From positions 496,001-560,000 of the forward strand of contig NZ_JAGXJY010000001.1 in NCBI RefSeq assembly GCF_019091085.1: DNA of 64,000 nucleotides, in the 5' to 3' direction. The position numbers and the translations under genes are program-made. The notes under the pieces were generated by a model that worked only from the letters and a program-made list of their open reading frames with translations, was not told the DNA's origin and did not search any database. Each line of letters starts with the position of its first letter. Within the stretch, counting starts at the first letter, position 1. Positions 1 to 7,640 of the stretch are shown here, piece after piece. The stretch comes from Mesorhizobium sp. GbtcB19 (GTDB taxonomy: Bacteria > Pseudomonadota > Alphaproteobacteria > Rhizobiales > Rhizobiaceae).

Positions 1-3000
1 AAGAGACTGGCAAGACTTGCCGGGTCGGACGCGGCGGCTGCCGAGCCGGTCGGTGTGCCGAAGGCTGGGTATTACGAGCCTGGGCTGGGGGTTGTAGAAA
101 AGCCTAGCTTATCGAACGTTGGCGATCCTTCGCCCCCCTCTCTGTCCTGCCGGACATCTCCCCCTCAAGGGGGGAGATCAGCCGTCGCCGGGCCTGGCGC
201 CTTTTCTTCATCTGCCGAAAAAGAGCCATCTGCAACATCCGCGATTGGCGAAACCATCGACGACAGTTCAATCTCCCCCCTTGAGGGGGAGATGTCCGGC
301 AGGACAGAGAGGGGGGCGACGAAACTCGACGCCGACAATCTCGGCACCCCCGTCGTTCCAATCCTCTTCTACCGCTCGATGTTGCTGGCCGCCGACGTCG
401 CGCCGGTTGACGCGCTGGTCGACGCATTGCGCTCGCAAGGCCTGGCGCCGGCACCGATCTTCGTCTCCAGCCTCAAGGACCCGGTGTCCTTGGCCTTCGT
501 CGAAGCCGCCCTCGCCGCACTGAACCCCGCCGCCATCGTCACCGCCACCGCTTTCGCCTCCGGCGCCGAGCCAGGCGCCGAAACCCTGTTCGACCGCGCC
601 GGCGTGCCGGTGTTCCAGGTCATCGTCGCCACGACACGCCGCGAAGTCTGGGAGAAGAACCAGCGCGGCCTGGCGCCCGCCGATCTCGCGATGCATGTCG
701 TGCTGCCCGAGCTCGACGGCCGCATCCTCGCCGGCGCGATATCCTTCAAGGGCGAGATCGAGGCCGATCCCGCACTGGCCTTCCGCGCCTTCGCCAACCG
801 GCCCGAGGCGGACCGCGTCGCGCAAGTCGCCAAGCGGATCGCCTCGTTCATCCGCCTGCAGCGGACGGAGCGGGCCGAGCGCAGGCTGGCGATCCTGATC
901 CCGGATTATCCGAGCGCCCCCGGGCGTACCGGTTATGCGGTTGGCCTCGATGTGCCGTCCAGCGTGCTCGCCATGCTGCATGACCTGAAAGAACAGGGCT
1001 ACGCAGTTGATGGGATTCCGCAATCGCCGCGGGAGTTGTTGGATGCGCTGGAGGTGGGTGGTCAAAGGTTGAGTTCAGAAGACTACCTGCGCTTGTCCAC
1101 GGAACTGCCGGAAGGCGCGCGTAACGCCGTCAGAGCCGCCTGGGGTAGCGCGGAAGACCGGATAGGGTTGCGCGAGGCCCCCCTCTCTGTCCTGCCGGAC
1201 ATCTCCCCCTCAAGGGGGGAGATTGGCAGTTCGGGCGACGGCGCAACCCTTGCCAGGCCGGAAATTGGCGAAAGCCGTGGCGAAGGAATAATCTCCCCCG
1301 CTGAGGGGGAGATGTCCGGCAGGACAGAGAGGGGGGCGACAGAACGCCAGCCTTCGCCGCTAGCGCGCGAAACCCACTTCCCCTTCCGCGCCGCGACCTT
1401 CGGCAACATCACCGTCACTCTCGCCCCGGACCGCGGCCGCTCCGCCGACCGGCGCGCCGACTACCATGACCCGACGCTTCCCCCGCGCCACGAGCTGATC
1501 GCCTTCGGCCTCTGGCTGCAAGAATCGCTCGGCGTGCATGCGATCATCCACGTCGGCGCCCATGGCACGCTCGAATGGCTGCCGGGCAAGACGGTCGCGC
1601 TCTCCGGCGCCTGCTTTCCCGAGATCGTCACCGGCTCGCTGCCGGTCATCTACCCCTTTATCGTCTCCAATCCCGGCGAGGCGGCGCAGGCCAAGCGCCG
1701 CATCTCGGCCGTCACGCTTGGACATCTGCCGCCACCGCTGACCGGTGCCGGCCTCGACGAGTCGCAACAGAAGCTCGAACGGCTGGTCGACGAATATGCC
1801 CAGGCCGATGGGCTCGACCGTCGACGCCGCGACCGCTTGGCAAAGCTTATCGTCGAGACGGCACGGAAAACCGGGCTTGCCTCGGAAGCTGGCGTCGCCA
1901 AGACCGATCAACCTGACGAGGCGCTGCGCCGCATCGACGCCTGGCTCTGCGACCTCAAGGATTTCGCCGTCAAGGACGGGCTGCATGTCTATGGCCGCGC
2001 GCCGGAGGACGAATCCGATCCACTGCGCCGGCAAAGCGCGGAAGCCGAAAAGGCCGCCCTGCTCGCCGCGCTCGACGGCCGCCACATCAAGGCCGGCCCC
2101 GCCGGGGCGCCGGCGCGCGGTCGTTCCGACGTGCTGCCGACCGGCCGCAACCTCTTCACTTCCGATCCGCGCACCATGCCGACGCCGACCGCCTATGATC
2201 TCGGCCAGGCGGCGGCGGAAGAAGTGGTGCGCAGCTACATGCAGGGCCATGGCGACTGGCCGCGCTCGCTGGTCATCGACCTCTGGGGCTCGGCCTCCTT
2301 GCGCACCGGCGGCGAGGAGATCGCCCAAGGGCTGGCGCTGATGGGTTGCCGGCCGCAATGGGATGCCGCGACCGGCCGCGTCACCGGCATCGAGGTGCTG
2401 CCGCCGGCCACGCTCGGCCGGCCGCGCGTCGACGTCACCTGGCGCATTTCCGGCCTGTTCCGCGACATGTTCCCGACCCAGATCGCGCTGATCGACGCAG
2501 CTGCGAACGCGGTCGCCGGCCGCGACGAGGACGATTCGGAAAACCCGCTCGCCGCCGCGACCCGCGCGCAGGGCAAGATCGGTCCGCGCATTTTCGGCAC
2601 CTCGCCCGGCACCTATGGCGCCGGCGTCGAGGATCTGCTGTCGCGCGGCGAATGGGGCGTGCGCGAGGAGATCGGCCGCGCCTATCTCGAGGCCACCTCG
2701 CACGCCTATGGCGGCGCCGACGGCGAGGCGATCTCGGCGCCAGGCGCCTTCGAGGGCCGCATCGCCGAGGCCGACCTTCTCGTCCACACCGGCGACGACC
2801 CGGGCCGCGATATCCTCGAGGGCTCGGCCGACGTCGCCTTCATCGGTGGATTTTCGGCAGCGCTTGCAGCACTTGGCCGGAATGCCGACGTCATCGTGCT
2901 CGACACGACCGATCCCAAGAAGCCTAAGCCCCGTTCGGTCGGCGAAGCGGTGTCGCGTGTGGTGCGGGCGCGCGCCGTCAACCCGCGCTTCATCGCCGGC

Positions 3001-3303
3001 CAGATGCGCCACGGCCCGCGCGGCGCCTCGGAATTCGCGGAGACGGTCGACCGGCTCGTGGGTTTTGCCGAAACAACGCACGCCATTTCGGGTGCGCTGA
3101 TCGAGGCCGTGCACGACGCCTATGTCGGCGACCCGGACGTGCGCGCCTTCCTGTTGCGCGAGAACCCGGCGGCGGCGAAGGTCATCGCCGAGCGCTTCCT
3201 CGCCGCGCGGCGGCGCGGCCTCTGGCATCCGCTCAGGAATTCCATCGACGACGATCTCGCTGCTTTGATTGCGGAAGCACAGGCAAGCGGGGTAGCGGCA
3301 TGA
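1..3303 (+). CDS. cobN: Cobaltochelatase subunit CobN, 5'-truncated by the window edge
   Basis: Large subunit of the ATP-dependent aerobic cobaltochelatase (CobNST), which inserts Co2+ into hydrogenobyrinic acid a,c-diamide in the cytoplasm. The frame is open from base 1 without a start, so the N-terminal part lies upstream; 1100 codons are visible. Family signatures are clear: the HVGAHGTLEWLPGK stretch (near base 1555), the ADYHDP..PPRHE region (near 1455) and the DLWGSASLRTGGEE region (near 2280). Two palindromic elements are inserted in frame, at codons about 44-106 and 393-446. They add roughly 60 and 54 residues of low-complexity sequence (ISP.EGEMSGRTERGA in both right arms) in linkers between conserved blocks. 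The TGA overlaps the cobG ATG. The CobN assignment is very secure; the effect of the insertions is unknown. Confidence 0.97.
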   Translation, partial: KRLARLAGSDAAAAEPVGVPKAGYYEPGLGVVEKPSLSNVGDPSPPSLSCRTSPPQGGRSAVAGPGAFSSSAEKEPSATSAIGETIDDSSISPLEGEMSGRTERGATKLDADNLGTPVVPILFYRSMLLAADVAPVDALVDALRSQGLAPAPIFVSSLKDPVSLAFVEAALAALNPAAIVTATAFASGAEPGAETLFDRAGVPVFQVIVATTRREVWEKNQRGLAPADLAMHVVLPELDGRILAGAISFKGEIEADPALAFRAFANRPEADRVAQVAKRIASFIRLQRTERAERRLAILIPDYPSAPGRTGYAVGLDVPSSVLAMLHDLKEQGYAVDGIPQSPRELLDALEVGGQRLSSEDYLRLSTELPEGARNAVRAAWGSAEDRIGLREAPLSVLPDISPSRGEIGSSGDGATLARPEIGESRGEGIISPAEGEMSGRTERGATERQPSPLARETHFPFRAATFGNITVTLAPDRGRSADRRADYHDPTLPPRHELIAFGLWLQESLGVHAIIHVGAHGTLEWLPGKTVALSGACFPEIVTGSLPVIYPFIVSNPGEAAQAKRRISAVTLGHLPPPLTGAGLDESQQKLERLVDEYAQADGLDRRRRDRLAKLIVETARKTGLASEAGVAKTDQPDEALRRIDAWLCDLKDFAVKDGLHVYGRAPEDESDPLRRQSAEAEKAALLAALDGRHIKAGPAGAPARGRSDVLPTGRNLFTSDPRTMPTPTAYDLGQAAAEEVVRSYMQGHGDWPRSLVIDLWGSASLRTGGEEIAQGLALMGCRPQWDAATGRVTGIEVLPPATLGRPRVDVTWRISGLFRDMFPTQIALIDAAANAVAGRDEDDSENPLAAATRAQGKIGPRIFGTSPGTYGAGVEDLLSRGEWGVREEIGRAYLEATSHAYGGADGEAISAPGAFEGRIAEADLLVHTGDDPGRDILEGSADVAFIGGFSAALAALGRNADVIVLDTTDPKKPKPRSVGEAVSRVVRARAVNPRFIAGQMRHGPRGASEFAETVDRLVGFAETTHAISGALIEAVHDAYVGDPDVRAFLLRENPAAAKVIAERFLAARRRGLWHPLRNSIDDDLAALIAEAQASGVAA
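131..318. repeat. In-frame palindromic element 1 (inside cobN)
   Basis: Perfect 48-bp inverted repeat: the left arm 131-178 is the exact reverse complement of the right arm 271-318, with a 92-bp spacer. Each arm ends inward in its own small hairpin (atctccccc..gggggagat). The whole element is read through by cobN. The right arm is read as ISPLEGEMSGRTERGA, as in the other two copies, but the left arm is in a different frame here (PPSLSCRTSPPQGG) because the spacer is longer by a number not divisible by three. The spacer contains gattggcgaaa, shared with the other copies. Confidence 0.95.
1177..1337. repeat. In-frame palindromic element 2 (inside cobN)
   Basis: Second copy of the family, with arms 1177-1223 and 1291-1337 and a 67-bp spacer. 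The left arm is read as PLSVLPDISPSRGEI and the right as ISPAEGEMSGRTERGA, so both are open in the cobN frame. The spacer begins tggcagttc and ends with attggcgaaagcc, as in element 3. The left flank (about 1160-1177) is nearly the reverse complement of the right flank of element 3, so homology extends beyond the drawn arms. Confidence 0.95.
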
Positions 3304-4766
3304 ACGCCTTTTCGCGCCGTGACACCTGCCCTGCCTTGAGCGCCCCGATGCAGACCGGCGACGGCTTGCTGGTGCGGCTCAACCCGGTTGCTGGAGGAAT
3401 TGCTGCGAAGTCGCTGATCGGACTCGGCGAATCGGCTCTGCGTCACGGCAACGGCATCATGGAGGTGACCGCGCGCGGCAGCCTGCAGATCCGCGGCCTG
3501 ACGGCGGGAAGCGCCCGGCTGCTGGCGGCGGAGGTCGATGCGCTGGGCATTGCGGTCCGCAGCGGCGTGCCGGTCGAGATCGGGCCGCTGGCAGGTATCG
3601 ATCCGAAAGAGATCGCCGATCCTCGGCCGCTGGCTGAGCGGATCAGGACGGCGATTGAAGAGGCCGGGCTGACGGAGCGACTGGGGCCGAAGGTGTCGGT
3701 GATTGTCGACGGCGGCGGACAGTTGAGCTTGGACGCGGTGACGGCCGATGTGAGGTTGAAGGCGGTGCGGACCGGCGAGGATGTTCGTTGGGATGTATCG
3801 GTTGCAGGCGACGCGCGCAGTGCAAGGCCGCTCTCGACGGTCAATGCCGATGCTGCGCGCGACATCGCTGTGGCGGCACTGCGGATGGTGGCCGAAAAAG
3901 GACGCGAGGCGCACACGCGCGATTTGACCGAAAGACAGCTTAATTCACTCGCAAGTTGGCACTCTGTCGCCCCCCTCTCTGTCCTGCCGGACATCTCCCC
4001 CTCAGGGGGGGAGAATGGCAGTTCCCGCGCCGGCTCTCCACTTTCAGCGTTGGAGATTGGCGAAAGCCACGGTGACAAGACAATCTCCCCCCTTGAGGGG
4101 GAGATGTCCGGCAGGACAGAGAGGGGGGCCTCGCGCAAACCTATCGGCCTTTTTCCCTTAGCCGGCGACACTTTCACCCTCGGCATCGGCCTCCCCTTCG
4201 GCAGCATGCCGGCCCAACCCCTCATCGATCTCGCCAACCAAGCTGCAAGCCTCGACGCCACCGAAATCCGCCTCGCCCCAGGCCGAGCCCTGCTTTTCCT
4301 CGGCCTCTCCCCATCCGCCTGCACCTCTCTGCGCGATACAGCCGACACCCTCGGCTTCGTCACCTCCGCCGCCGACCGGCGCACCCGCATCGCCGCCTGC
4401 CCCGGCACGCCGGCCTGCGCCTCCGGCCGCATCGCCACCCGTGCCATCGCCGAGACAATCGCAAAGCAAAGCGCCGATCTCCTCGACACCTCGCTGACCC
4501 TCCACATTTCCGGCTGCGCCAAGGGTTGCGCACATCCGGGCACGGCAGCGCTGACAGTGGTGGGCGACGAAAACGGAGCCGGACTTGTCGTGGACGGGAC
4601 GGCAAAAGCCCTTCCTGCCGCGTACAGGCCGGGCTATGACGCCGCGCGCGGGGTCGCCGGCATTGCGGCGGCGATCCACGACGCGCGACATCAAGGCGAG
4701 ACCGCCGCCGCCTGCCTGGCAAGGCTTGGCGCTGCAGGCATCGCTGAACTCTATCGACGGAACTGA
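3300..4766 (+). CDS. cobG: Precorrin-3B synthase CobG
   Basis: Oxygen-dependent precorrin-3B synthase of the aerobic cobalamin pathway; it hydroxylates precorrin-3A and forms the gamma-lactone before ring contraction. It belongs to the nitrite/sulfite reductase ferredoxin-like family with two similar halves. The siroheme/4Fe-4S cysteines are present as C367-x5-C373 and C406-x3-C410. The ATG overlaps the cobN stop (ATGA). Its 488 codons are longer than usual because palindromic element 3 (codons about 224-277) lies in the linker between the two halves, directly before the native KPIGLFPLAGD start of the second half. Followed after 2 bp by cobH. Confidence 0.96.
   Translation: MNAFSRRDTCPALSAPMQTGDGLLVRLNPVAGGIAAKSLIGLGESALRHGNGIMEVTARGSLQIRGLTAGSARLLAAEVDALGIAVRSGVPVEIGPLAGIDPKEIADPRPLAERIRTAIEEAGLTERLGPKVSVIVDGGGQLSLDAVTADVRLKAVRTGEDVRWDVSVAGDARSARPLSTVNADAARDIAVAALRMVAEKGREAHTRDLTERQLNSLASWHSVAPLSVLPDISPSGGENGSSRAGSPLSALEIGESHGDKTISPLEGEMSGRTERGASRKPIGLFPLAGDTFTLGIGLPFGSMPAQPLIDLANQAASLDATEIRLAPGRALLFLGLSPSACTSLRDTADTLGFVTSAADRRTRIAACPGTPACASGRIATRAIAETIAKQSADLLDTSLTLHISGCAKGCAHPGTAALTVVGDENGAGLVVDGTAKALPAAYRPGYDAARGVAGIAAAIHDARHQGETAAACLARLGAAGIAELYRRN
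3969..4129. repeat. In-frame palindromic element 3 (inside cobG)
   Basis: Third copy: arms 3969-4015 and 4083-4129 with a 67-bp spacer, the same length as element 2. The left arm differs slightly (ctcagggggggagaa instead of ctcaaggggggagat). It is read as PLSVLPDISPSGGE and ISPLEGEMSGRTERGA in the CobG frame. Flanking homology to element 2 in inverted order (gcctcgcgcaa..ctatc on the right, tggcactctgtcg on the left) suggests the mobile unit is longer than the arms and has a direction. Confidence 0.95.
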
Positions 4767-4768
4767 AA

Positions 4769-5401
4769 ATGGCCGCCTACGACTATATCCATGACGGGAT
4801 GGCGATCTACGAACGCTCTTTCGCCATCATCCGCGCCGAGGCGGACCTTTCGCGCTTCTCGGAGGCCGAGGCCGATGTCGCCATCCGCATGATCCATGCC
4901 TGCGGCCAGGTCGAAGCCGCCGGCCATTTTATCTTCTCCAGCGATTTCGTTGGTGCAGCCCGCGCGGCCCTTGCCGCCGGCGCGCCGATCTTTTGCGATG
5001 CCGAGATGGTCGCCCACGGTGTCACCCGCGCCCGCCTGCCGGCCGGCAACGAGGTGATCTGCACGCTGCGCGATCCGCGCACCCATGACATCGCCAAGGC
5101 AATCGGCAACACCCGCTCAGCCGCGGCGATCGACCTTTGGGGCGAGCGCATGGCCGGATCGGTGGTCGCCATCGGCAATGCGCCGACCGCGCTCTTCTAT
5201 CTGCTCGAAAAGCTGCGCGACGGCGCGCCGAAGCCCGCCGCGATCATCGGCATGCCGGTCGGCTTCGTGGGTGCGGCCGAATCCAAGGACGCGCTGGCCG
5301 ACAATTCCTATGGCGCGCCCTACGCCATCGTGCGCGGCAGGCTGGGCGGCAGCGCCATGACAGCGGCGGCGCTCAATTCCCTGGCGAGGCCTGGCCTGTG
5401 A
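4769..5401 (+). CDS. cobH: Precorrin-8X methylmutase CobH
   Basis: Moves the C11 methyl group to C12, converting precorrin-8X to hydrogenobyrinic acid. The 210-residue length is normal. The catalytic histidine of the family is H43 in the RMIHACGQVE motif, the same number as in the Pseudomonas denitrificans enzyme. It starts with ATG 2 bp after cobG and its TGA overlaps the GTG of cobI, so translation is probably coupled along the operon. Assignment is secure from both sequence and position. Confidence 0.97.
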   Translation: MAAYDYIHDGMAIYERSFAIIRAEADLSRFSEAEADVAIRMIHACGQVEAAGHFIFSSDFVGAARAALAAGAPIFCDAEMVAHGVTRARLPAGNEVICTLRDPRTHDIAKAIGNTRSAAAIDLWGERMAGSVVAIGNAPTALFYLLEKLRDGAPKPAAIIGMPVGFVGAAESKDALADNSYGAPYAIVRGRLGGSAMTAAALNSLARPGL

Positions 5402-6147
5402 ACGCTCTCCCGAAAGGACGCCTGGTCGGCGTCGGCACTGGCCCCGGCGATCCGGATTTGTTGACGCTGAAGGCCGCGCGAGCATTGGCTGAAGCGAATG
5501 TCGTCGCCTATTTCGCCAAGCGCGGCAACAACAGCAATGCCCGCGCCATCGTCGAGGCGCGCTTCCGGCCGGACATGATCGAGCTGCCGCTGCTCTATCC
5601 GGTGACGACCGAGATCGACAAGGATCACGACGACTACCGCGCGCAGATCACCGATTTCTACGAGCAGTCGGCCGAACAGGTCGCCGAGCATCTCGACGCC
5701 GGCAGGATGGTGGCCGTGCTGTCGGAGGGCGATCCCCTGTTCTACGGCTCCTACATGCACCTGCATGTGCGCCTCGCGCATCGCTTCCCGACCGAAGTCA
5801 TTCCTGGCATCACCGCCATGTCCGGCTGCTGGTCGCAGACCGGCCTGCCGATCGTGCAAGGCGACGACGTGCTCACCGTGCTGCCTGGCACGATGAGCGA
5901 GTTCGAACTGACCCGTCGCCTCGCCGACACCGATGCCGCCGTGATCATGAAGGTCGGCCGCAACCTGCCGAAAATCCGCCGTGCGCTGGAAGCGACGGGC
6001 AAGTTGGCAAAGGCCGTCTATGTCGAGCGCGGCACCATGCCGGGCAGCGTCTCGATGCGGCTTGCCGAAAAGCCGGACGACAAGGCGCCCTATTTCGCCA
6101 TCGTGCTGGTCGCCGGCTGGTCGGCTCGCCCCGGGGCAAAGCCATGA
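5398..6147 (+). CDS. cobI: Precorrin-2 C20-methyltransferase CobI
   Basis: SAM-dependent methyltransferase making precorrin-3A from precorrin-2. It starts at a GTG overlapping the cobH stop; the frame is open further upstream, but that part is antisense-like readthrough of cobH. The N-terminal SAM-binding loop GVGTGPGDPDLLTLKA (residues about 11-26) and the LSEGDPLFYGSYMH block are typical of the tetrapyrrole methylase family. 249 residues, usual length. The stop overlaps the cobJ start. Confidence 0.96.
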   Translation: MNALPKGRLVGVGTGPGDPDLLTLKAARALAEANVVAYFAKRGNNSNARAIVEARFRPDMIELPLLYPVTTEIDKDHDDYRAQITDFYEQSAEQVAEHLDAGRMVAVLSEGDPLFYGSYMHLHVRLAHRFPTEVIPGITAMSGCWSQTGLPIVQGDDVLTVLPGTMSEFELTRRLADTDAAVIMKVGRNLPKIRRALEATGKLAKAVYVERGTMPGSVSMRLAEKPDDKAPYFAIVLVAGWSARPGAKP

Positions 6148-6908
6148 GCGGCCGCCTCACCGTCATCGGCCTCGGCCCCGGCAATGCCGACCAGGTCACG
6201 CCGCAGGCTGCCAACGCCGTCGCTGAGGCTTCCTTCTTCTATGGCTACAAGCCCTATCTCGACCGGCTCGAGCTGCGGCCGGACCAGACCCGCATCGCGT
6301 CCGACAACCGCGAAGAGCTTGCCCGTTCCAACGAGGCATTGGCCAAGGCCGCCGAGGGCCACAGCGTCGCCGTCGTCTCCGGCGGCGATCCCGGCGTCTT
6401 CGCCATGGCCGCCGCCGTTTGCGAGGCGATCGAAGCCGGACCAGACGAATGGCGCGCCATCGACCTCTCGGTCGTTCCGGGCGTCACCGCCATGCTCGCA
6501 GTCGCGGCTCGCATCGGCGCGCCGCTCGGCCACGATTTCTGCGCCATCTCGCTCTCCGACAATCTGAAGCCGTGGGACTTGATCGAACTGCGTTTGCTGG
6601 CAGCGGCCGGAGCCGGCTTCGTCATCGCGCTCTACAACCCGATCAGCAAGGCCCGCCCCTGGCAGCTCGGCCGCGCCTTCGAATGCCTGAAGGCGATCCT
6701 GCCCGGCACCACGCCGGTGATCTTCGGCCGCGCCGCCGGCCGGCCCGACGAGCGCATCGAGGTGTTTTTGCTGGCGGATGCCGATGCCGAAAAGGCCGAC
6801 ATGTCGACCTGCATCATCATCGGCTCGCCCGAGACCCGGATCATCAAGCGCGGCGAGAAGCCGGCGCTGGTCTACACGCCGCGTTCGGCAACGGGGTCGA
6901 AAAGATGA
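6144..6908 (+). CDS. cobJ: Precorrin-3B C17-methyltransferase CobJ
   Basis: Catalyses C17 methylation and ring contraction to precorrin-4 in the aerobic route. 254 residues, tetrapyrrole methylase fold, with GLGPGNADQVTPQA near the N-terminus, VSGGDPGVFAMA, and VPGVTAM in the middle. ATG overlaps the cobI stop. The 3' end overlaps the tail of the oppositely oriented cobK by 37 bp, so the two transcripts are convergent there. Confidence 0.96.
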   Translation: MSGRLTVIGLGPGNADQVTPQAANAVAEASFFYGYKPYLDRLELRPDQTRIASDNREELARSNEALAKAAEGHSVAVVSGGDPGVFAMAAAVCEAIEAGPDEWRAIDLSVVPGVTAMLAVAARIGAPLGHDFCAISLSDNLKPWDLIELRLLAAAGAGFVIALYNPISKARPWQLGRAFECLKAILPGTTPVIFGRAAGRPDERIEVFLLADADAEKADMSTCIIIGSPETRIIKRGEKPALVYTPRSATGSKR

Positions 6909-7639
6909 TCGACCATCGCGGCGAGCGCATCGACGGTTTGGGCCGAGGGCACGTTCGGAAGGGGCGGCCTACGGACCATGACCACCTCGATGCCGAGCGC
7001 CCGCGCCGCGGCGATCTTGCCATAAGTCGACTCGCCGCCACTGTTCTTCGAGACGACGGCGTCGATGGCGTATCTCCCAAGCAGCGCTCGCTCATCCGCT
7101 TCCGGGAACGGTCCGCGCGCCAGCAAATAGAGTGCATCCGGCACGGCAAGCTTGGGCTCAACCGGATCAACGCTGCGGACCAGATAGCTATGCTGCGGCG
7201 CGACCTCGAAGGCCCCGGCCTCCTGCCGGCCGATCGCCAGGAAAACCCGGCGCGGCGCCGCGCCAAGCGCCCTCGCCGCCTCGGCGACATTGTCGACCAG
7301 CGTCCAGCGATCGCCTGCGACAGGCTCCCAGCCGGAGCGCCGCAGCGCAAGGATCGGCACGCCGGACTGTCGCGCCGCCTCGGCAGCGTTACCCGAGATA
7401 CGCGCGGCGTATGGATGGGTGGCGTCGATCAGCAGGTCGATCTTGTCATCGCTGAGATAGGCGGCCAGTCCCTCCGCGCCGCCAAAGCCGCCGACGCGCA
7501 CCGGCACACCTTGCGCGACAGGACTTTCGGTTCGGCCGGCAAGCGACAGCGTGACGAAGAAATCCTCGCGACGCGCCAGCCTTCCCGCCAGTTGCCGGGC
7601 TTCCGTCGTGCCGCCGAGGATCAGGATACGGTGGGTCAT
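6872..7639 (-). CDS. cobK: Precorrin-6A reductase CobK, inverted within the operon
   Basis: NADPH-dependent reduction of precorrin-6A to dihydroprecorrin-6 (precorrin-6B). 255 residues starting MTHRILILGGTTEARQLA, with the GGTTEA nucleotide-binding loop and DATHPYAA motif of CbiJ/CobK. The start is ATG at 7639, with a second ATG directly before it at 7642; the frame is open about 400 bases further upstream, but that part is antisense to cobL. It is the only minus-strand gene in the cob cluster: the start abuts or overlaps the cobL start and the 3' end overlaps cobJ. It must have its own promoter, lying inside the cobL coding region. Confidence 0.95.
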   Translation of the reverse strand: MTHRILILGGTTEARQLAGRLARREDFFVTLSLAGRTESPVAQGVPVRVGGFGGAEGLAAYLSDDKIDLLIDATHPYAARISGNAAEAARQSGVPILALRRSGWEPVAGDRWTLVDNVAEAARALGAAPRRVFLAIGRQEAGAFEVAPQHSYLVRSVDPVEPKLAVPDALYLLARGPFPEADERALLGRYAIDAVVSKNSGGESTYGKIAAARALGIEVVMVRRPPLPNVPSAQTVDALAAMVDHLFDPVAERGV

Positions 7640-7640
7640 C

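Noticed and set aside
1360..3228. 622-codon frame antisense to cobN
   Set aside because: High-GC shadow of cobN; it has no ribosome-binding site or recognisable domains and its residues mirror CobN codon bias.
131..4129. Palindromic elements in cobN and cobG as a CRISPR array
   Set aside because: Only paired inverted arms with one unrelated spacer each, lying inside coding genes; no direct repeats at regular spacing and no cas genes.
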